A stretch of 64,000 nt of DNA from Hydrogenophaga sp. Its GTDB lineage: Bacteria > Pseudomonadota > Gammaproteobacteria > Burkholderiales > Burkholderiaceae_C. The stretch spans positions 1-64,000 of the forward strand of contig NZ_JAUCZG010000015.1 in the NCBI RefSeq assembly GCF_030373225.1, written 5' to 3'. The notes beneath the pieces were generated by a model, which worked only from the letters and a program-made list of their open reading frames with translations, was not told the DNA's origin and searched no databases. This document shows, piece after piece, positions 16,526 to 24,362 of the stretch (position 1 is its first letter; every line of letters starts with the position of its first letter). The position numbers were made by a program, and so were the translations under genes.

Positions 16526-17283
16526 GAGGGAGCTCGTTCGATTGAGGACACGGGAGGGGAGAGTGGCGAGGAGGCGTCGGATTGCACATGCAGACCACAT
16601 TCCTTGGCGCCTTCCTGCTCCCACCACCAGCGCCCGGCGCGGAAGTCTTCGCCGACGCTGATCGCGCGGGTGCAGGGTGCGCAGCCAATGCTGGGAAAGA
16701 ACTGGTCGTGCAGGGCGTTGAAATCGAGCTGGTGCTCGGCGATGAAGTGCCAGACGTCGCCCCAGGTCCATTCGACCAGCGGGCTGATCTTCACGCGGGC
16801 GGCTTCCTGGATGACTTCACCCACCTCGGCACGCGCGTTCGACTGTTCCCTTCTCAGTCCGGTGATCCAGCCATCGTGTCCGGCCAGGGCGCGCGCGAGC
16901 GGCTCCATCTTGCGGATGTCGCAGCAGGCCTTTCGCAATTCGATGCTCTGGTACATGGCCTCTTCGCCGTTCTTGCGGACGAAGTGCATCGCCGCTTCCT
17001 GCCGGGGCCTGAAGACCTGCACGCTGATGCCGTAACGCTGCTCGATCTTCGGGATCAGGGCGAGCGTCTCGGCGTGCAGCTTGCCGGTTTCCAGCACAAA
17101 AACACCAGCATCGATGCCGGCGAGCTTCAGCAGGTGGGTGACCACCATGTCTTCGGCGCCCAGGCTGGACGCCTGGGTCAGCCGCGCCCGCGTGGCGGCG
17201 CATTCCTGCAGCAGCGCGATGCTGCGCTCCACCTTGGCGGCAAAGTCGCTGGAGGGTGTGTTGTAGAGGTCAAGGGCTTTCAT
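16522..17283 (-). CDS. cysH: Assimilatory adenylyl-sulfate (APS/PAPS) reductase
   Basis: Thiol-dependent reductase of 253 residues producing sulfite. The cysteine pairs C120-C121 (KACCDIRK) and C201/C204 (CAPCTRA) are the [4Fe-4S] ligands that mark APS reductases; E. coli-type PAPS reductases lack them. The catalytic cysteine is C229 in ECGLH. The absence of cysC here and of a CysC fusion on CysN fits direct use of APS. The ATG at 17283 is chosen; an in-frame GTG nine bases upstream abuts the DUF934 stop and is possible. It is coupled to cysD by a 4-base overlap. Confidence 0.93.
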   Translation of the reverse strand: MKALDLYNTPSSDFAAKVERSIALLQECAATRARLTQASSLGAEDMVVTHLLKLAGIDAGVFVLETGKLHAETLALIPKIEQRYGISVQVFRPRQEAAMHFVRKNGEEAMYQSIELRKACCDIRKMEPLARALAGHDGWITGLRREQSNARAEVGEVIQEAARVKISPLVEWTWGDVWHFIAEHQLDFNALHDQFFPSIGCAPCTRAISVGEDFRAGRWWWEQEGAKECGLHVQSDASSPLSPPVSSIERAPS

Positions 17284-17292
17284 GGGCGGCAC

Positions 17293-17682
17293 TCAAGCGG
17301 TGGCGAACGGTGATGCCGTCTGCACGGCGTCGCCCTGATAAAACGCCGGGTAGTGCCGCAGCAGCGCCCGGCCATGGTCGATGTTCTGGTCGGCGCGCAA
17401 CACGGCCTGCGTGAAGCCACTGCGCTGCATCTGCACGAGCTGGTCGATCAGCACGTCTCCGGTGGCGCGGATCGCGCCGCTGAAGCCCAGCCGGCGGCGC
17501 AGCAGAAATGCCTGGCTGAAGGCGCGGCCGTCGCTGAACTTCGGAAAGTGCAGTTCGATCACGGCGATGCCGCCGAGGTCGGCCTGGCGCGGATCGGCGT
17601 CGTTGGCGATGGCGAGGCGTTGGGCCGGTGCTTCGCCGGGTTCGAACGCGTCGGCGATGAAGATGTCGAAGGTCTGGCTCAT
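17293..17682 (-). CDS. DUF934-family protein of the sulfate operon
   Basis: Soluble protein of 129 residues belonging to DUF934, a family found almost only next to sulfite reductase and cysH in proteobacteria. It has no known catalytic motif; visible blocks are VIELHFPKFSDGRAFSQA and LRRRLGFSGAIRATGDVLIDQL. It lies 11 bases after cysI and 9 before cysH, so it is surely co-transcribed. A role in sulfite reduction, such as electron delivery or assembly, is plausible from context only. Confidence 0.88.
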   Translation of the reverse strand: MSQTFDIFIADAFEPGEAPAQRLAIANDADPRQADLGGIAVIELHFPKFSDGRAFSQAFLLRRRLGFSGAIRATGDVLIDQLVQMQRSGFTQAVLRADQNIDHGRALLRHYPAFYQGDAVQTASPFATA

Positions 17683-17693
17683 CGGGTGTGTCC

Positions 17694-19469
17694 TCAGGCG
17701 GCGGTGCGTGCGGTGCTCGTGCGAACGGCGTTGGCGGCCGACTTGAACGGGTCGGCTCCGGTGCGCCGCAGCGTGGCCACAAAGGTCTCGCTGGCGCTGC
17801 GGTGGGCGCGGTAGGTGTCGAGCAGGGCCTCGATCACGTCGGGCACCTCGCTGGCGGCGAACGACGGGCCGATCACCTTGCCCGCAGCGGGCTCGCCCGA
17901 CAGCCGCGTGCCGTCGGAGCCGCCGAGCGTGACCTGGTACCACTCCTGCCCGTCCTTGTCGACGCCCAGGATGCCGATGTGGCCGCTGTGGTGGTGACCG
18001 CACGAGTTGATGCAGCCGCTGATGTGCAGGTCGATCTCGCCCAGGTCGTGCAGTTCGTCGAGGTCCTTGTAACGGCCGAGGATGGCCTGAGCCAGTGGCA
18101 GCGAGCGCGCGTTGGCCAGGTCGCAGAAGTCACCGCCGGGGCAGGCGATCATGTCGGTCAGCAGGCCGATGTTGGGCCTGGCCAGGCCCAGGCGGCGCGC
18201 TTCGCGCCACAGCTCGGGCAACTGGTCGCAGCGCACCCAGGGCAGCAGCAGGTTCTGTTCGTGCGTCACGCGGGCCTCGCCCGCAGAGAAACGCTCGGCC
18301 AGGTCGGCTGCACGGTCGAGTTGATCCGCCGTGGCGTCGCCCGGCGCCTGGCCCAGGCGCTTGAACGACAGGGTGACCGCGCGCAGGTCGGGGTTCTGGT
18401 GGGGCTTCACGTTTTGCGTGAGCCAGCGGCTGAACTCGGTGTCGTCCTCGGCCGCGGCCTTGAGGATGTGCGCGATCTTGGCGTCGGCGCTCTTGCGGTC
18501 GCAGTTGAGTGCGGGCGGCACGAAGAAGGCGCTCACGCGCTCGAGTTCGGCCTGGCTGATGGTGTGCGGCGCGCCGTCCTGCTGCAGGATGTCCTGGTAC
18601 TCGGCTTCCACCTGATCGGTGAAGGCCTGGCCCTCGGCCTTCACCAGGATCTTGATGCGGGCCTTGTAGATGTTGTCGCGGCGACCAAACCGGTTGTAGG
18701 CGCGCACCACGGCTTCGAGGTAGTTGAGGATCTGGTCCCAGGGCAGGAACTCGCGGATCACGCTGCCGATGATGGGTGTGCGGCCCATGCCACCGCCCAC
18801 GCGCACCTGGAAACCCAGCTCGCCGTCGACATTGCGCAGCAGCCGCAACCCGACGTCGTGCCAGGCGGTGGCCGCGCGGTCTTCGCGGGCGCCGGTGATG
18901 GCGATCTTGAACTTGCGTGGCAGAAAGGCGAACTCGGGGTGCAGCGTGCTCCACTGGCGCATGATTTCGGCGAAGGGACGCGGATCGGCGACTTCGTCGA
19001 CCGCAATGCCGGCCAGGGCGTCGGTGGTGATGTTGCGGATGCAGTTGCCACTGGTCTGGATGCCGTGCAGGTTCACGCTGGCCAGCAAGTCCATCACGTC
19101 GGCCGAGCGCGCGAGCGGGATCCAGTTGAACTGCAGGTTCTGGCGCGTGGTGAAGTGACCGCAGCGGTCGGGCAGGGTGGGCACCTCCGACAGACCGGCA
19201 TTGGCTTGCGAGACGTCGTGGTCTTCCTTGTGGTCGAAGTCGCGCGCAATGGTCGCCAGCACCCTGAGCTGGGCGCTGTTGATCTCGCCGTAGGGCACGG
19301 CGACGCGCAGCATCGGCGCGAAGCGCTGCACGTACCAGCCGTTTTGCAGGCGCAAGGGCTTGAATTCGTTTTCACCGAGCGTTCCGGCCTGCCAGCGGGC
19401 GAGCTGATCGCGGTACTGGGCGGCGCGCAGGTGCACGAACTGGCGGTCAAAGTCGGAGTATTGGTACAT
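17694..19469 (-). CDS. cysI: Sulfite reductase, siroheme subunit (nitrite/sulfite reductase family)
   Basis: Cytosolic siroheme/[4Fe-4S] enzyme of 591 residues reducing sulfite to sulfide by six electrons. Two ferredoxin-like half domains flank two siroheme domains. The cluster ligands are in ACPGGDFCDLA and SGCINSCGHHHSGHIG, and the first siroheme-domain motif CGHFTTRQNLQFNW is near residue 103. Family members of this type may use ferredoxin or a separate flavoprotein; no cysJ is in the operon. It is 18 bases after the TauE-like gene. Its siroheme could come from the chelatase gene at 34926. Confidence 0.94.
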   Translation of the reverse strand: MYQYSDFDRQFVHLRAAQYRDQLARWQAGTLGENEFKPLRLQNGWYVQRFAPMLRVAVPYGEINSAQLRVLATIARDFDHKEDHDVSQANAGLSEVPTLPDRCGHFTTRQNLQFNWIPLARSADVMDLLASVNLHGIQTSGNCIRNITTDALAGIAVDEVADPRPFAEIMRQWSTLHPEFAFLPRKFKIAITGAREDRAATAWHDVGLRLLRNVDGELGFQVRVGGGMGRTPIIGSVIREFLPWDQILNYLEAVVRAYNRFGRRDNIYKARIKILVKAEGQAFTDQVEAEYQDILQQDGAPHTISQAELERVSAFFVPPALNCDRKSADAKIAHILKAAAEDDTEFSRWLTQNVKPHQNPDLRAVTLSFKRLGQAPGDATADQLDRAADLAERFSAGEARVTHEQNLLLPWVRCDQLPELWREARRLGLARPNIGLLTDMIACPGGDFCDLANARSLPLAQAILGRYKDLDELHDLGEIDLHISGCINSCGHHHSGHIGILGVDKDGQEWYQVTLGGSDGTRLSGEPAAGKVIGPSFAASEVPDVIEALLDTYRAHRSASETFVATLRRTGADPFKSAANAVRTSTARTAA

Positions 19470-19487
19470 CGTCGTGGGCAGTGGGAG

Positions 19488-20279
19488 TCAGAGGGCCATC
19501 AATTTCAGGCCGGCGTAGGCGAGCAGCAGCGAGAGCGCGGAGCGCACCAGGCGCTCGGGCGTGTGGCGCATCAGGCGGGTGCCGAGCCAGATGCCGGGCA
19601 GGGAGCCCACCAGCAGCGTGCCGAGCAGGGGCCAGTCCACCGACCCCATGCTCGCGTGGCCCAGGCCCGCCACCAGCGTGAGGGGCACGGCGTAAGCGAT
19701 GTCGGCGGCCACGATGCGTGGCAGTGGCAGCAGGGGAAACAGGAGCAGCAGCGCCGACACCCCGATGGCGCCAGCACCCACCGAGGTCAGCGTGACGAGC
19801 ACGCCGATGACCGCGCCGAACAACACCGGCAGGCACCAGTGCCTCGCCTGCGTGGCGTCTTCGAGCTGCCCATCTGCCAGGGTGCGGGGCAGTTGTTTGC
19901 CACGCGCTGCCTTGTAGAGCATGGCAGCCGCCGTGAGCAGCAAGGCCACGCCCAGGGTGCTGGTCATGAGCGACTGCACCAGCGGGCTGGCCGGGCCGAG
20001 CTGGTGCAGCACGGCCAGGGTGAGCAGCGCAGCCGGAATGCTGCCGGCGCACAACTGGCCCACCACCCGCCAGGGCACCAGTTTCTGGCGCGCCAGGCTG
20101 ACCGTGCCGCCCATCTTGGTGAAGGCGGCGAACAGCAGGTCGGTGCCCACCGCGAGGTAGGGCTTGACGCCGAAGAAGAAGATCAGGATCGGCGTCATGA
20201 GCGAACCGCCGCCCACCCCGGTGAGACCCACGATGAGTCCCACGGCGAATCCGGCGAGGATGATGGCGATGTCTGGCAT
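19488..20279 (-). CDS. TauE/SafE (DUF81) family anion exporter or permease
   Basis: Integral membrane protein of 263 residues with about eight hydrophobic segments in two halves. The N-terminal family motif VGLTGVGGGSLMTPIL is at 17-32 and its counterpart TLTSVGAGAIGVSALLL in the second half. Family members move sulfite, sulfoacetate or related anions. As first gene of a sulfate-assimilation operon it may handle sulfate uptake or sulfite efflux; the direction cannot be read from sequence. It begins after a weak-35 promoter with AT-rich DNA suited to CysB. Confidence 0.87.
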   Translation of the reverse strand: MPDIAIILAGFAVGLIVGLTGVGGGSLMTPILIFFFGVKPYLAVGTDLLFAAFTKMGGTVSLARQKLVPWRVVGQLCAGSIPAALLTLAVLHQLGPASPLVQSLMTSTLGVALLLTAAAMLYKAARGKQLPRTLADGQLEDATQARHWCLPVLFGAVIGVLVTLTSVGAGAIGVSALLLLFPLLPLPRIVAADIAYAVPLTLVAGLGHASMGSVDWPLLGTLLVGSLPGIWLGTRLMRHTPERLVRSALSLLLAYAGLKLMAL

Positions 20280-20302
20280 GGGCGCGACTGTAAGGAGCCG
20301 GG

Positions 20303-20331
20303 CTTATATCCCAAACGATTTTTTCTTTATG
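20303..20331 (-). promoter_or_regulatory. Candidate CysB-dependent promoter of the cys operon
   Basis: On the minus strand TATAAG (20303-20308) is a good -10, preceded by a 17-base spacer and CATAAA, a poor -35. The surrounding DNA to about 20360 is AT-rich in an otherwise GC-rich gap. A weak -35 with AT-rich upstream DNA is what activator-dependent CysB promoters look like; direct CysB binding is inferred. Confidence 0.5.
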
Positions 20332-20443
20332 GACATATGCCTCAGGTGAATAAGGAAGTCCGGGTGTGCGGCATCGCACGTGCTCCCCGGCGGCCCGACG
20401 CCGGTGCTGCCCGGGACCCTGACGCTGACGTAACATCGCGGCC

Positions 20444-21244
20444 ATGCAACAACAGCGTGTTCTGGTCAGTGTGGTGGGCTTCTCCGACGTCGAGCGACAT
20501 GCCCTGAACACCGTGTTTCGGCTGTCCAAGGCCCGCGATCTTTGTTATGCGCCCTACGTGCCCCTGGCGTCGCCCGGGGTTGCCGCGCCCCAGGGCGTGT
20601 CGGAGGTGGCACTGGTCGATGGCGACAGCGCCGAGGCCATCCTGTCGCATGCGAAGGAAATGCCGACCGGCCAGCGCCTCATCTGGGTCGGCAAGGACGC
20701 TCCCGAACACGCCTGGCGCGTGATGGACCGACCGATCGACTGGGCCGCCGTGCTGCACGACCTGGACGCTGTTTATGCGGCCAGGCAGGCCGACTCGGGC
20801 CTGCTCGACCTGGATGTGACGGCCCCCTCACCCCTCGACCCGGCGTTTGGAGACGATGTGATCGGGCTGCGCCGCGCGCTGGTGGTGGGCGCCGACGAAC
20901 AGGAGCGCACCTACCTGCGGGCCCGCCTGGCGCTGGCGGGCGTGGCCCAGGTGGACGAGGTCACCACCACCGAAGCGGCGATATCGACCATCTCCCGCAA
21001 CGACTACCTCTGCGGGGTGTTCAACCTGGACGATCCGCAACTCGACGTCTGGCTGCTGATGCGCCTGTTTGCCGAGCACAACCCCAGGGCCCTGACGCTG
21101 GCCACCAGCGAACTGGCCGGGCCGCTGGCGGGCTGGTGGAGCCGGCGTCGCGTGCGCCGCAATGCCCAGCGGGCCGGCGTGTCGGCCCTGCTGGCCCGGC
21201 CCATCCAGCCTCCTGAAATCTCCGTCTGGCTCAACCTGCTCTAG
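20444..21244 (+). CDS. Unrecognised protein with two degenerate receiver-like domains
   Basis: Soluble protein of 266 residues with no family I can name. Two segments have the alternating hydrophobic pattern of CheY receivers: 4-115 and 142-266. In the first, D59 (VALVDGDS) sits where the phosphoacceptor would be and R96-P97 replaces the Lys-Pro loop. In the second, VVGADEQERTYL begins the fold, N194 (VFNLDDP) replaces the acceptor Asp and R252-P253 replaces Lys-Pro. Both look unable to work as normal receivers. No output domain or kinase is near; neighbours are the cys operon promoter and mnmC. The first ATG is used. Confidence 0.6.
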   Translation: MQQQRVLVSVVGFSDVERHALNTVFRLSKARDLCYAPYVPLASPGVAAPQGVSEVALVDGDSAEAILSHAKEMPTGQRLIWVGKDAPEHAWRVMDRPIDWAAVLHDLDAVYAARQADSGLLDLDVTAPSPLDPAFGDDVIGLRRALVVGADEQERTYLRARLALAGVAQVDEVTTTEAAISTISRNDYLCGVFNLDDPQLDVWLLMRLFAEHNPRALTLATSELAGPLAGWWSRRRVRRNAQRAGVSALLARPIQPPEISVWLNLL

Positions 21245-22449
21245 CCCCCGGGCTGTGAGCGTGTTCTCGCTGCCGCCTGGCGCCGGACCGCCTTCACCAC
21301 GAAGCGTGCCGGGTCCAGATGGGCCAGCAAGACCGGCTCTGCCAGGGTGACCTCTCCATCGATCTGCAAGGCCAGCTGATCGGCACACCAGGCTGCCAGG
21401 GTGATGCCGCGCGAGCCCATGGCGCACAGCAGGTGCAGGCCAGGCCAGCGGGGCACGTCGGCCATCGCCACGCGCTGGCGCCTGGCCCCGCCGGCGGGGG
21501 CGCCAGCGTGCAAGGCCTCGAGCCGGGGCGCGGCGCCCACCAGGGGCAGGCGGTCGAGCGAGGCACAGCGCACCTGTGCCCAGCCCAGCAGCCGGGCCTG
21601 CTCCAGCGTGTTTCGCAGCCTGGCTGCCGCCGCAGGCGCGATGGATTGCAGGCTGCGGGCGTTGCGTTCGTGAGCATCGCCGGTGACCAGCGTGTTGTTC
21701 ACGCCGCGCTCGAAGGTCGAGCCCATGGCCCAGATGGCCCGTGGCCAGTTCGGTGGGAGCCCCTCGTCCTGGTAGTGCGGCACGAAGACGCCTTCGTTGC
21801 GCTGCGGCCGGTCGGCCAGGGCCGGGCCCTCGCGGGCGCCCAGGCTCAGTTGCCCCTTGACCGGGTTCAGCGGCAATGCTTCGGGCGACAGCGGGCCGTC
21901 GTGCCCGGTGAGCAGGGCCAGGCTGCCCAGGGCGGCGGCCACCACCACGACCGGCGCTTCGGCCACGCATTGCCCGCCCGCATCCAGGGCTTGCCAGTGC
22001 AGCTCACCGGGGCTGTCGTCGCTCGCCGTTCGGCGCAGGTGGTGGACCGTGGTGTTCCAGCGCGGGGTCAGCGCGCCCAGCCCCTGGGCTTCCTGCAGCC
22101 AGGCCTCGACCAGCGCTGCGGGACGCACCAGCGCTGCAGGCCAGCGGCCGGGATCGTGGCCCAGGTTGTCGACCTCGCAGACCTGCCAGCCCGAGCCTTG
22201 AGGCACCAGCCGCTGCAGTTCGGCCAGGGTGTGGGTCACGCCGAGTTGCGACAGTCGGGACAGGGGCGTGGGCGCGCGGGTGATGTGGGGACTCAGCATG
22301 CCCACCGGCAGCCCCGATGCACCCTGCGCCGGACCGCCGGCCGCGTCCAGCAGCGTCACGCGCCAGCCGCGGCGCGCCAATGCCGAGGTCACCGCCGCCC
22401 CGGCCAGGCCGGCGCCGATCACCAGCGCATGGCGACGGGCGTCAGGCAT
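21241..22449 (-). CDS. mnmC: FAD-dependent cmnm5s2U34 oxidoreductase (MnmC oxidase domain)
   Basis: Stand-alone 402-residue protein matching the C-terminal FAD domain of MnmC, which removes the carboxymethyl group from cmnm5(s2)U34 in tRNA wobble positions. The FAD motif VIGAGLAGAAV is at 10-20; MnmC-like blocks include SGLPVGMLSPHI, RCASLDRLPLVGAAP and the C-terminal LLCAMGSRGITLAAW. E. coli MnmC also has an N-terminal methyltransferase domain that is missing here, so that step must be encoded elsewhere. The gene converges on the receiver-like gene, overlapping it by four bases, and starts 23 bases after yggX. Confidence 0.83.
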   Translation of the reverse strand: MPDARRHALVIGAGLAGAAVTSALARRGWRVTLLDAAGGPAQGASGLPVGMLSPHITRAPTPLSRLSQLGVTHTLAELQRLVPQGSGWQVCEVDNLGHDPGRWPAALVRPAALVEAWLQEAQGLGALTPRWNTTVHHLRRTASDDSPGELHWQALDAGGQCVAEAPVVVVAAALGSLALLTGHDGPLSPEALPLNPVKGQLSLGAREGPALADRPQRNEGVFVPHYQDEGLPPNWPRAIWAMGSTFERGVNNTLVTGDAHERNARSLQSIAPAAAARLRNTLEQARLLGWAQVRCASLDRLPLVGAAPRLEALHAGAPAGGARRQRVAMADVPRWPGLHLLCAMGSRGITLAAWCADQLALQIDGEVTLAEPVLLAHLDPARFVVKAVRRQAAARTRSQPGG

Positions 22450-22472
22450 GGGGGCGGTTTCCGGGCAGCGGA

Positions 22473-22748
22473 TCAGGCCGACGGAGGCGGCACGTAGCCG
22501 GCCGCGGCATCGGCGCCTTCGCCGAAGAAGTGCTTCTCCATCTGGCGCGCCAGGTACTGGCGCGCACGCGCATCGGCCAGGTTCAGGCGGTTTTCGTTCA
22601 GCAGCATGGTCTGGTGCTTGAGCCAGGCGGCCCAGGCTTCCTTGCTCACGCTCTCGAAAATGCGCTTGCCCAGCTCACCCGGGTAGGGCGGAAAGTCCAG
22701 GCCTTCGGCTTCCTTGCCGAGCTTGATGCAGTTGACGGTGCGTGCCAT
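22473..22748 (-). CDS. yggX: Fe(2+)-trafficking / oxidative damage protection protein YggX
   Basis: Small cytosolic protein of 91 residues. The family signature [20 protein letters not shown] at 1-20, with the conserved C7, is complete, followed by [12 protein letters not shown] and [18 protein letters not shown]. YggX helps protect iron-sulfur clusters from oxidation in enteric bacteria. It heads a short leftward unit with mnmC and is divergent from the fpr gene, another redox function. Confidence 0.93.
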   Translation of the reverse strand: MARTVNCIKLGKEAEGLDFPPYPGELGKRIFESVSKEAWAAWLKHQTMLLNENRLNLADARARQYLARQMEKHFFGEGADAAAGYVPPPSA

Positions 22749-22787
22749 GGGGTGTCCTTGCGAAGAATCAGATGATTTGGTTATAAC

Positions 22788-22809
22788 GAACGAAAGAATT
22801 TATTCGTTC
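22788..22809. repeat. Inverted repeat upstream of yggX
   Basis: GAACGAA (22788-22794) and TTCGTTC (22803-22809) are perfect 7-bp arms with an 8-base AT-rich centre in the 246-base divergent gap between yggX and fpr. The next bases toward yggX read TATAAC on the minus strand, a possible -10, so this may be an operator or activator site. Confidence 0.45.
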
Positions 22810-22994
22810 CAGTGGAATGCGAAGGCCGGCATGATGCGGGTCGGCGCGTCAAAGTGGCGACTGTAGCAACCTTTGATCGACCGCAATGTCCTCAGGGCTG
22901 CCGCCTCGCATGATCCAGAGCGCGCAAGTCCCCGGCGGCCTCGTTGCCCCGGTGCCTTTTTACAATAGACCCCTTCGCCCCCACAGGACCTCTC

Positions 22995-23768
22995 ATGAGT
23001 GCATTTCAGGAAGAGCGCGTGCTCAGCGTTCACCACTGGACCGACCGGCTGTTCAGCTTCACCACCACGCGCGACGCCTCGCTGCGCTTCTCCAACGGCC
23101 ACTTCACCATGATCGGCCTGCGCGTCGACGGCAAGCCGTTGCTGCGCGCCTACAGCATCGTCAGCCCCAACTACGCCGATCACCTCGAGTTCCTGAGCAT
23201 CAAGGTGCCCGACGGTCCGCTGACCTCGCGCCTGCAGCACATCCAGGTGGGCGACACCATCATCGTGGGCCGCAAGCCCACCGGCACCCTGCTGATCGAC
23301 TACCTGCTGCCCGGCAAGCGCCTGTATCTGCTGGCCACCGGAACCGGTCTGGCGCCTTTTCTCAGCGTGATCCGCGACCCCGAAACCTACGAACGCTTCG
23401 AGCAGGTGGTGCTGATCCACGGCGTTCGGCAGGTGCAGGAACTGGCTTATCGCGAGTACCTCAGCGAAACCCTGACCCACGACGAGTATCTGGGCGAGAT
23501 GGTGCAGCAGAAGCTGCTTTACTACCCCACGGTGACGCGCGAGCCGTTCGTGCACCAGGGCCGGATCCCGCAACTCCTGGCCGACGGTCAGGTCGCCAAG
23601 GACCTGGGCATCCCGATGCTGAACCCCGCCGAGGACCGCATCATGATCTGCGGCAGTCCCGAGATGCTGCGTGACCTCAAGGCGCTGGCGGAAAAGCTGG
23701 GCTTCGAGGAAGGCAGCACCAGCCGCCCCGGCGCATTCGTGATCGAACGCGCGTTTGCAGGAACTTGA
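22995..23768 (+). CDS. fpr: Ferredoxin--NADP(+) reductase, plant/bacterial Fpr type
   Basis: Cytosolic FAD enzyme of 257 residues exchanging electrons between NADPH and ferredoxin or flavodoxin. The FAD motif RAYSIVSPNY is at 51-60, the NADP motif ATGTGLAPFLSVIRD near 118-132, and MICGSPEML near 220. The C-terminus ends ERAFAGT rather than in the aromatic residue of plastidic enzymes, typical of the bacterial subclass. The ATG follows AGGACC. It is a second, unrelated FNR in the window besides the one at 12548 and lies divergent to yggX, suggesting a redox-stress context. Confidence 0.93.
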   Translation: MSAFQEERVLSVHHWTDRLFSFTTTRDASLRFSNGHFTMIGLRVDGKPLLRAYSIVSPNYADHLEFLSIKVPDGPLTSRLQHIQVGDTIIVGRKPTGTLLIDYLLPGKRLYLLATGTGLAPFLSVIRDPETYERFEQVVLIHGVRQVQELAYREYLSETLTHDEYLGEMVQQKLLYYPTVTREPFVHQGRIPQLLADGQVAKDLGIPMLNPAEDRIMICGSPEMLRDLKALAEKLGFEEGSTSRPGAFVIERAFAGT

Positions 23769-23819
23769 TCCGCGCTTGTCTGCTCTGTCCCCAAGCTCGT
23801 TTCCACCACAGGCCTTGTC

Positions 23820-24344
23820 TTGATCACCACCATCCCGACCGTTCGACCCTCGTTCCTCGAACGCCAGCCCCGCCTGATCCTGGGGCTCATCGCCCTGGTC
23901 TGTGTGGGCATGCTGGCATTCGGCCTGTACCTGCAGCATGGGGTGGGGCTCGAGCCGTGCCCGATGTGCATCGTGCAGCGTTACGCGTTGATGGCGGTGG
24001 CGCTGGCCGCGGGCGTCACGGTGTTCTTGCGCAGCCGGGGAGCTTTGTGGGGGGGCGTCGGGGTCATGGCCTTGTTCGCCCTCTTCGGCGCCGGTGTGGC
24101 TGCGCGGCAGAGCTGGCTGCAATGGAACCCGCCTGAAATCCTGAGCTGCGGACGCGACTTTTTTGGAATGATCGAGTCGTTCCCGCTCAGGCGCGCCATT
24201 CCGATGATCTTCAAGGGCAGCGGTGACTGTTCCAAGATCGACTGGACGTTCCTGGGTCTGTCGATTGCGAACTGGTCCTTCCTGTGCTTCACGGCCATTG
24301 CCGTGCTGGCCGCAGCGCTGTGGGTCCGGCGCGCGGGGCGCTGA
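23820..24344 (+). CDS. dsbB: Disulfide bond formation protein DsbB
   Basis: Inner-membrane protein of 174 residues that reoxidises DsbA and passes electrons to quinone. Four hydrophobic segments are present. The first periplasmic loop has the pair C47-P-M-C50 (EPCPMCIVQRY) and the second loop C110 and C137. No ATG or GTG exists between the upstream stop and the conserved region, so TTG at 23820 is the probable start; a weak AGGCC precedes it. It lies 51 bases after fpr and converges on ppk2. Confidence 0.9.
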   Translation: MITTIPTVRPSFLERQPRLILGLIALVCVGMLAFGLYLQHGVGLEPCPMCIVQRYALMAVALAAGVTVFLRSRGALWGGVGVMALFALFGAGVAARQSWLQWNPPEILSCGRDFFGMIESFPLRRAIPMIFKGSGDCSKIDWTFLGLSIANWSFLCFTAIAVLAAALWVRRAGR

Positions 24345-24362
24345 CCCCCGCCCTTTGCAAGG

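Noticed and set aside
17688..20507. Open frame of 939 codons opposite cysI and the TauE-like gene
   Set aside because: Low-complexity Gly/Ala/Gln/His product and full overlap with well-supported genes; a GC-driven antisense frame.
22800..24122. Open frame of 440 codons on the minus strand opposite fpr and dsbB
   Set aside because: Antisense of two recognised genes, with composition typical of shadow frames.
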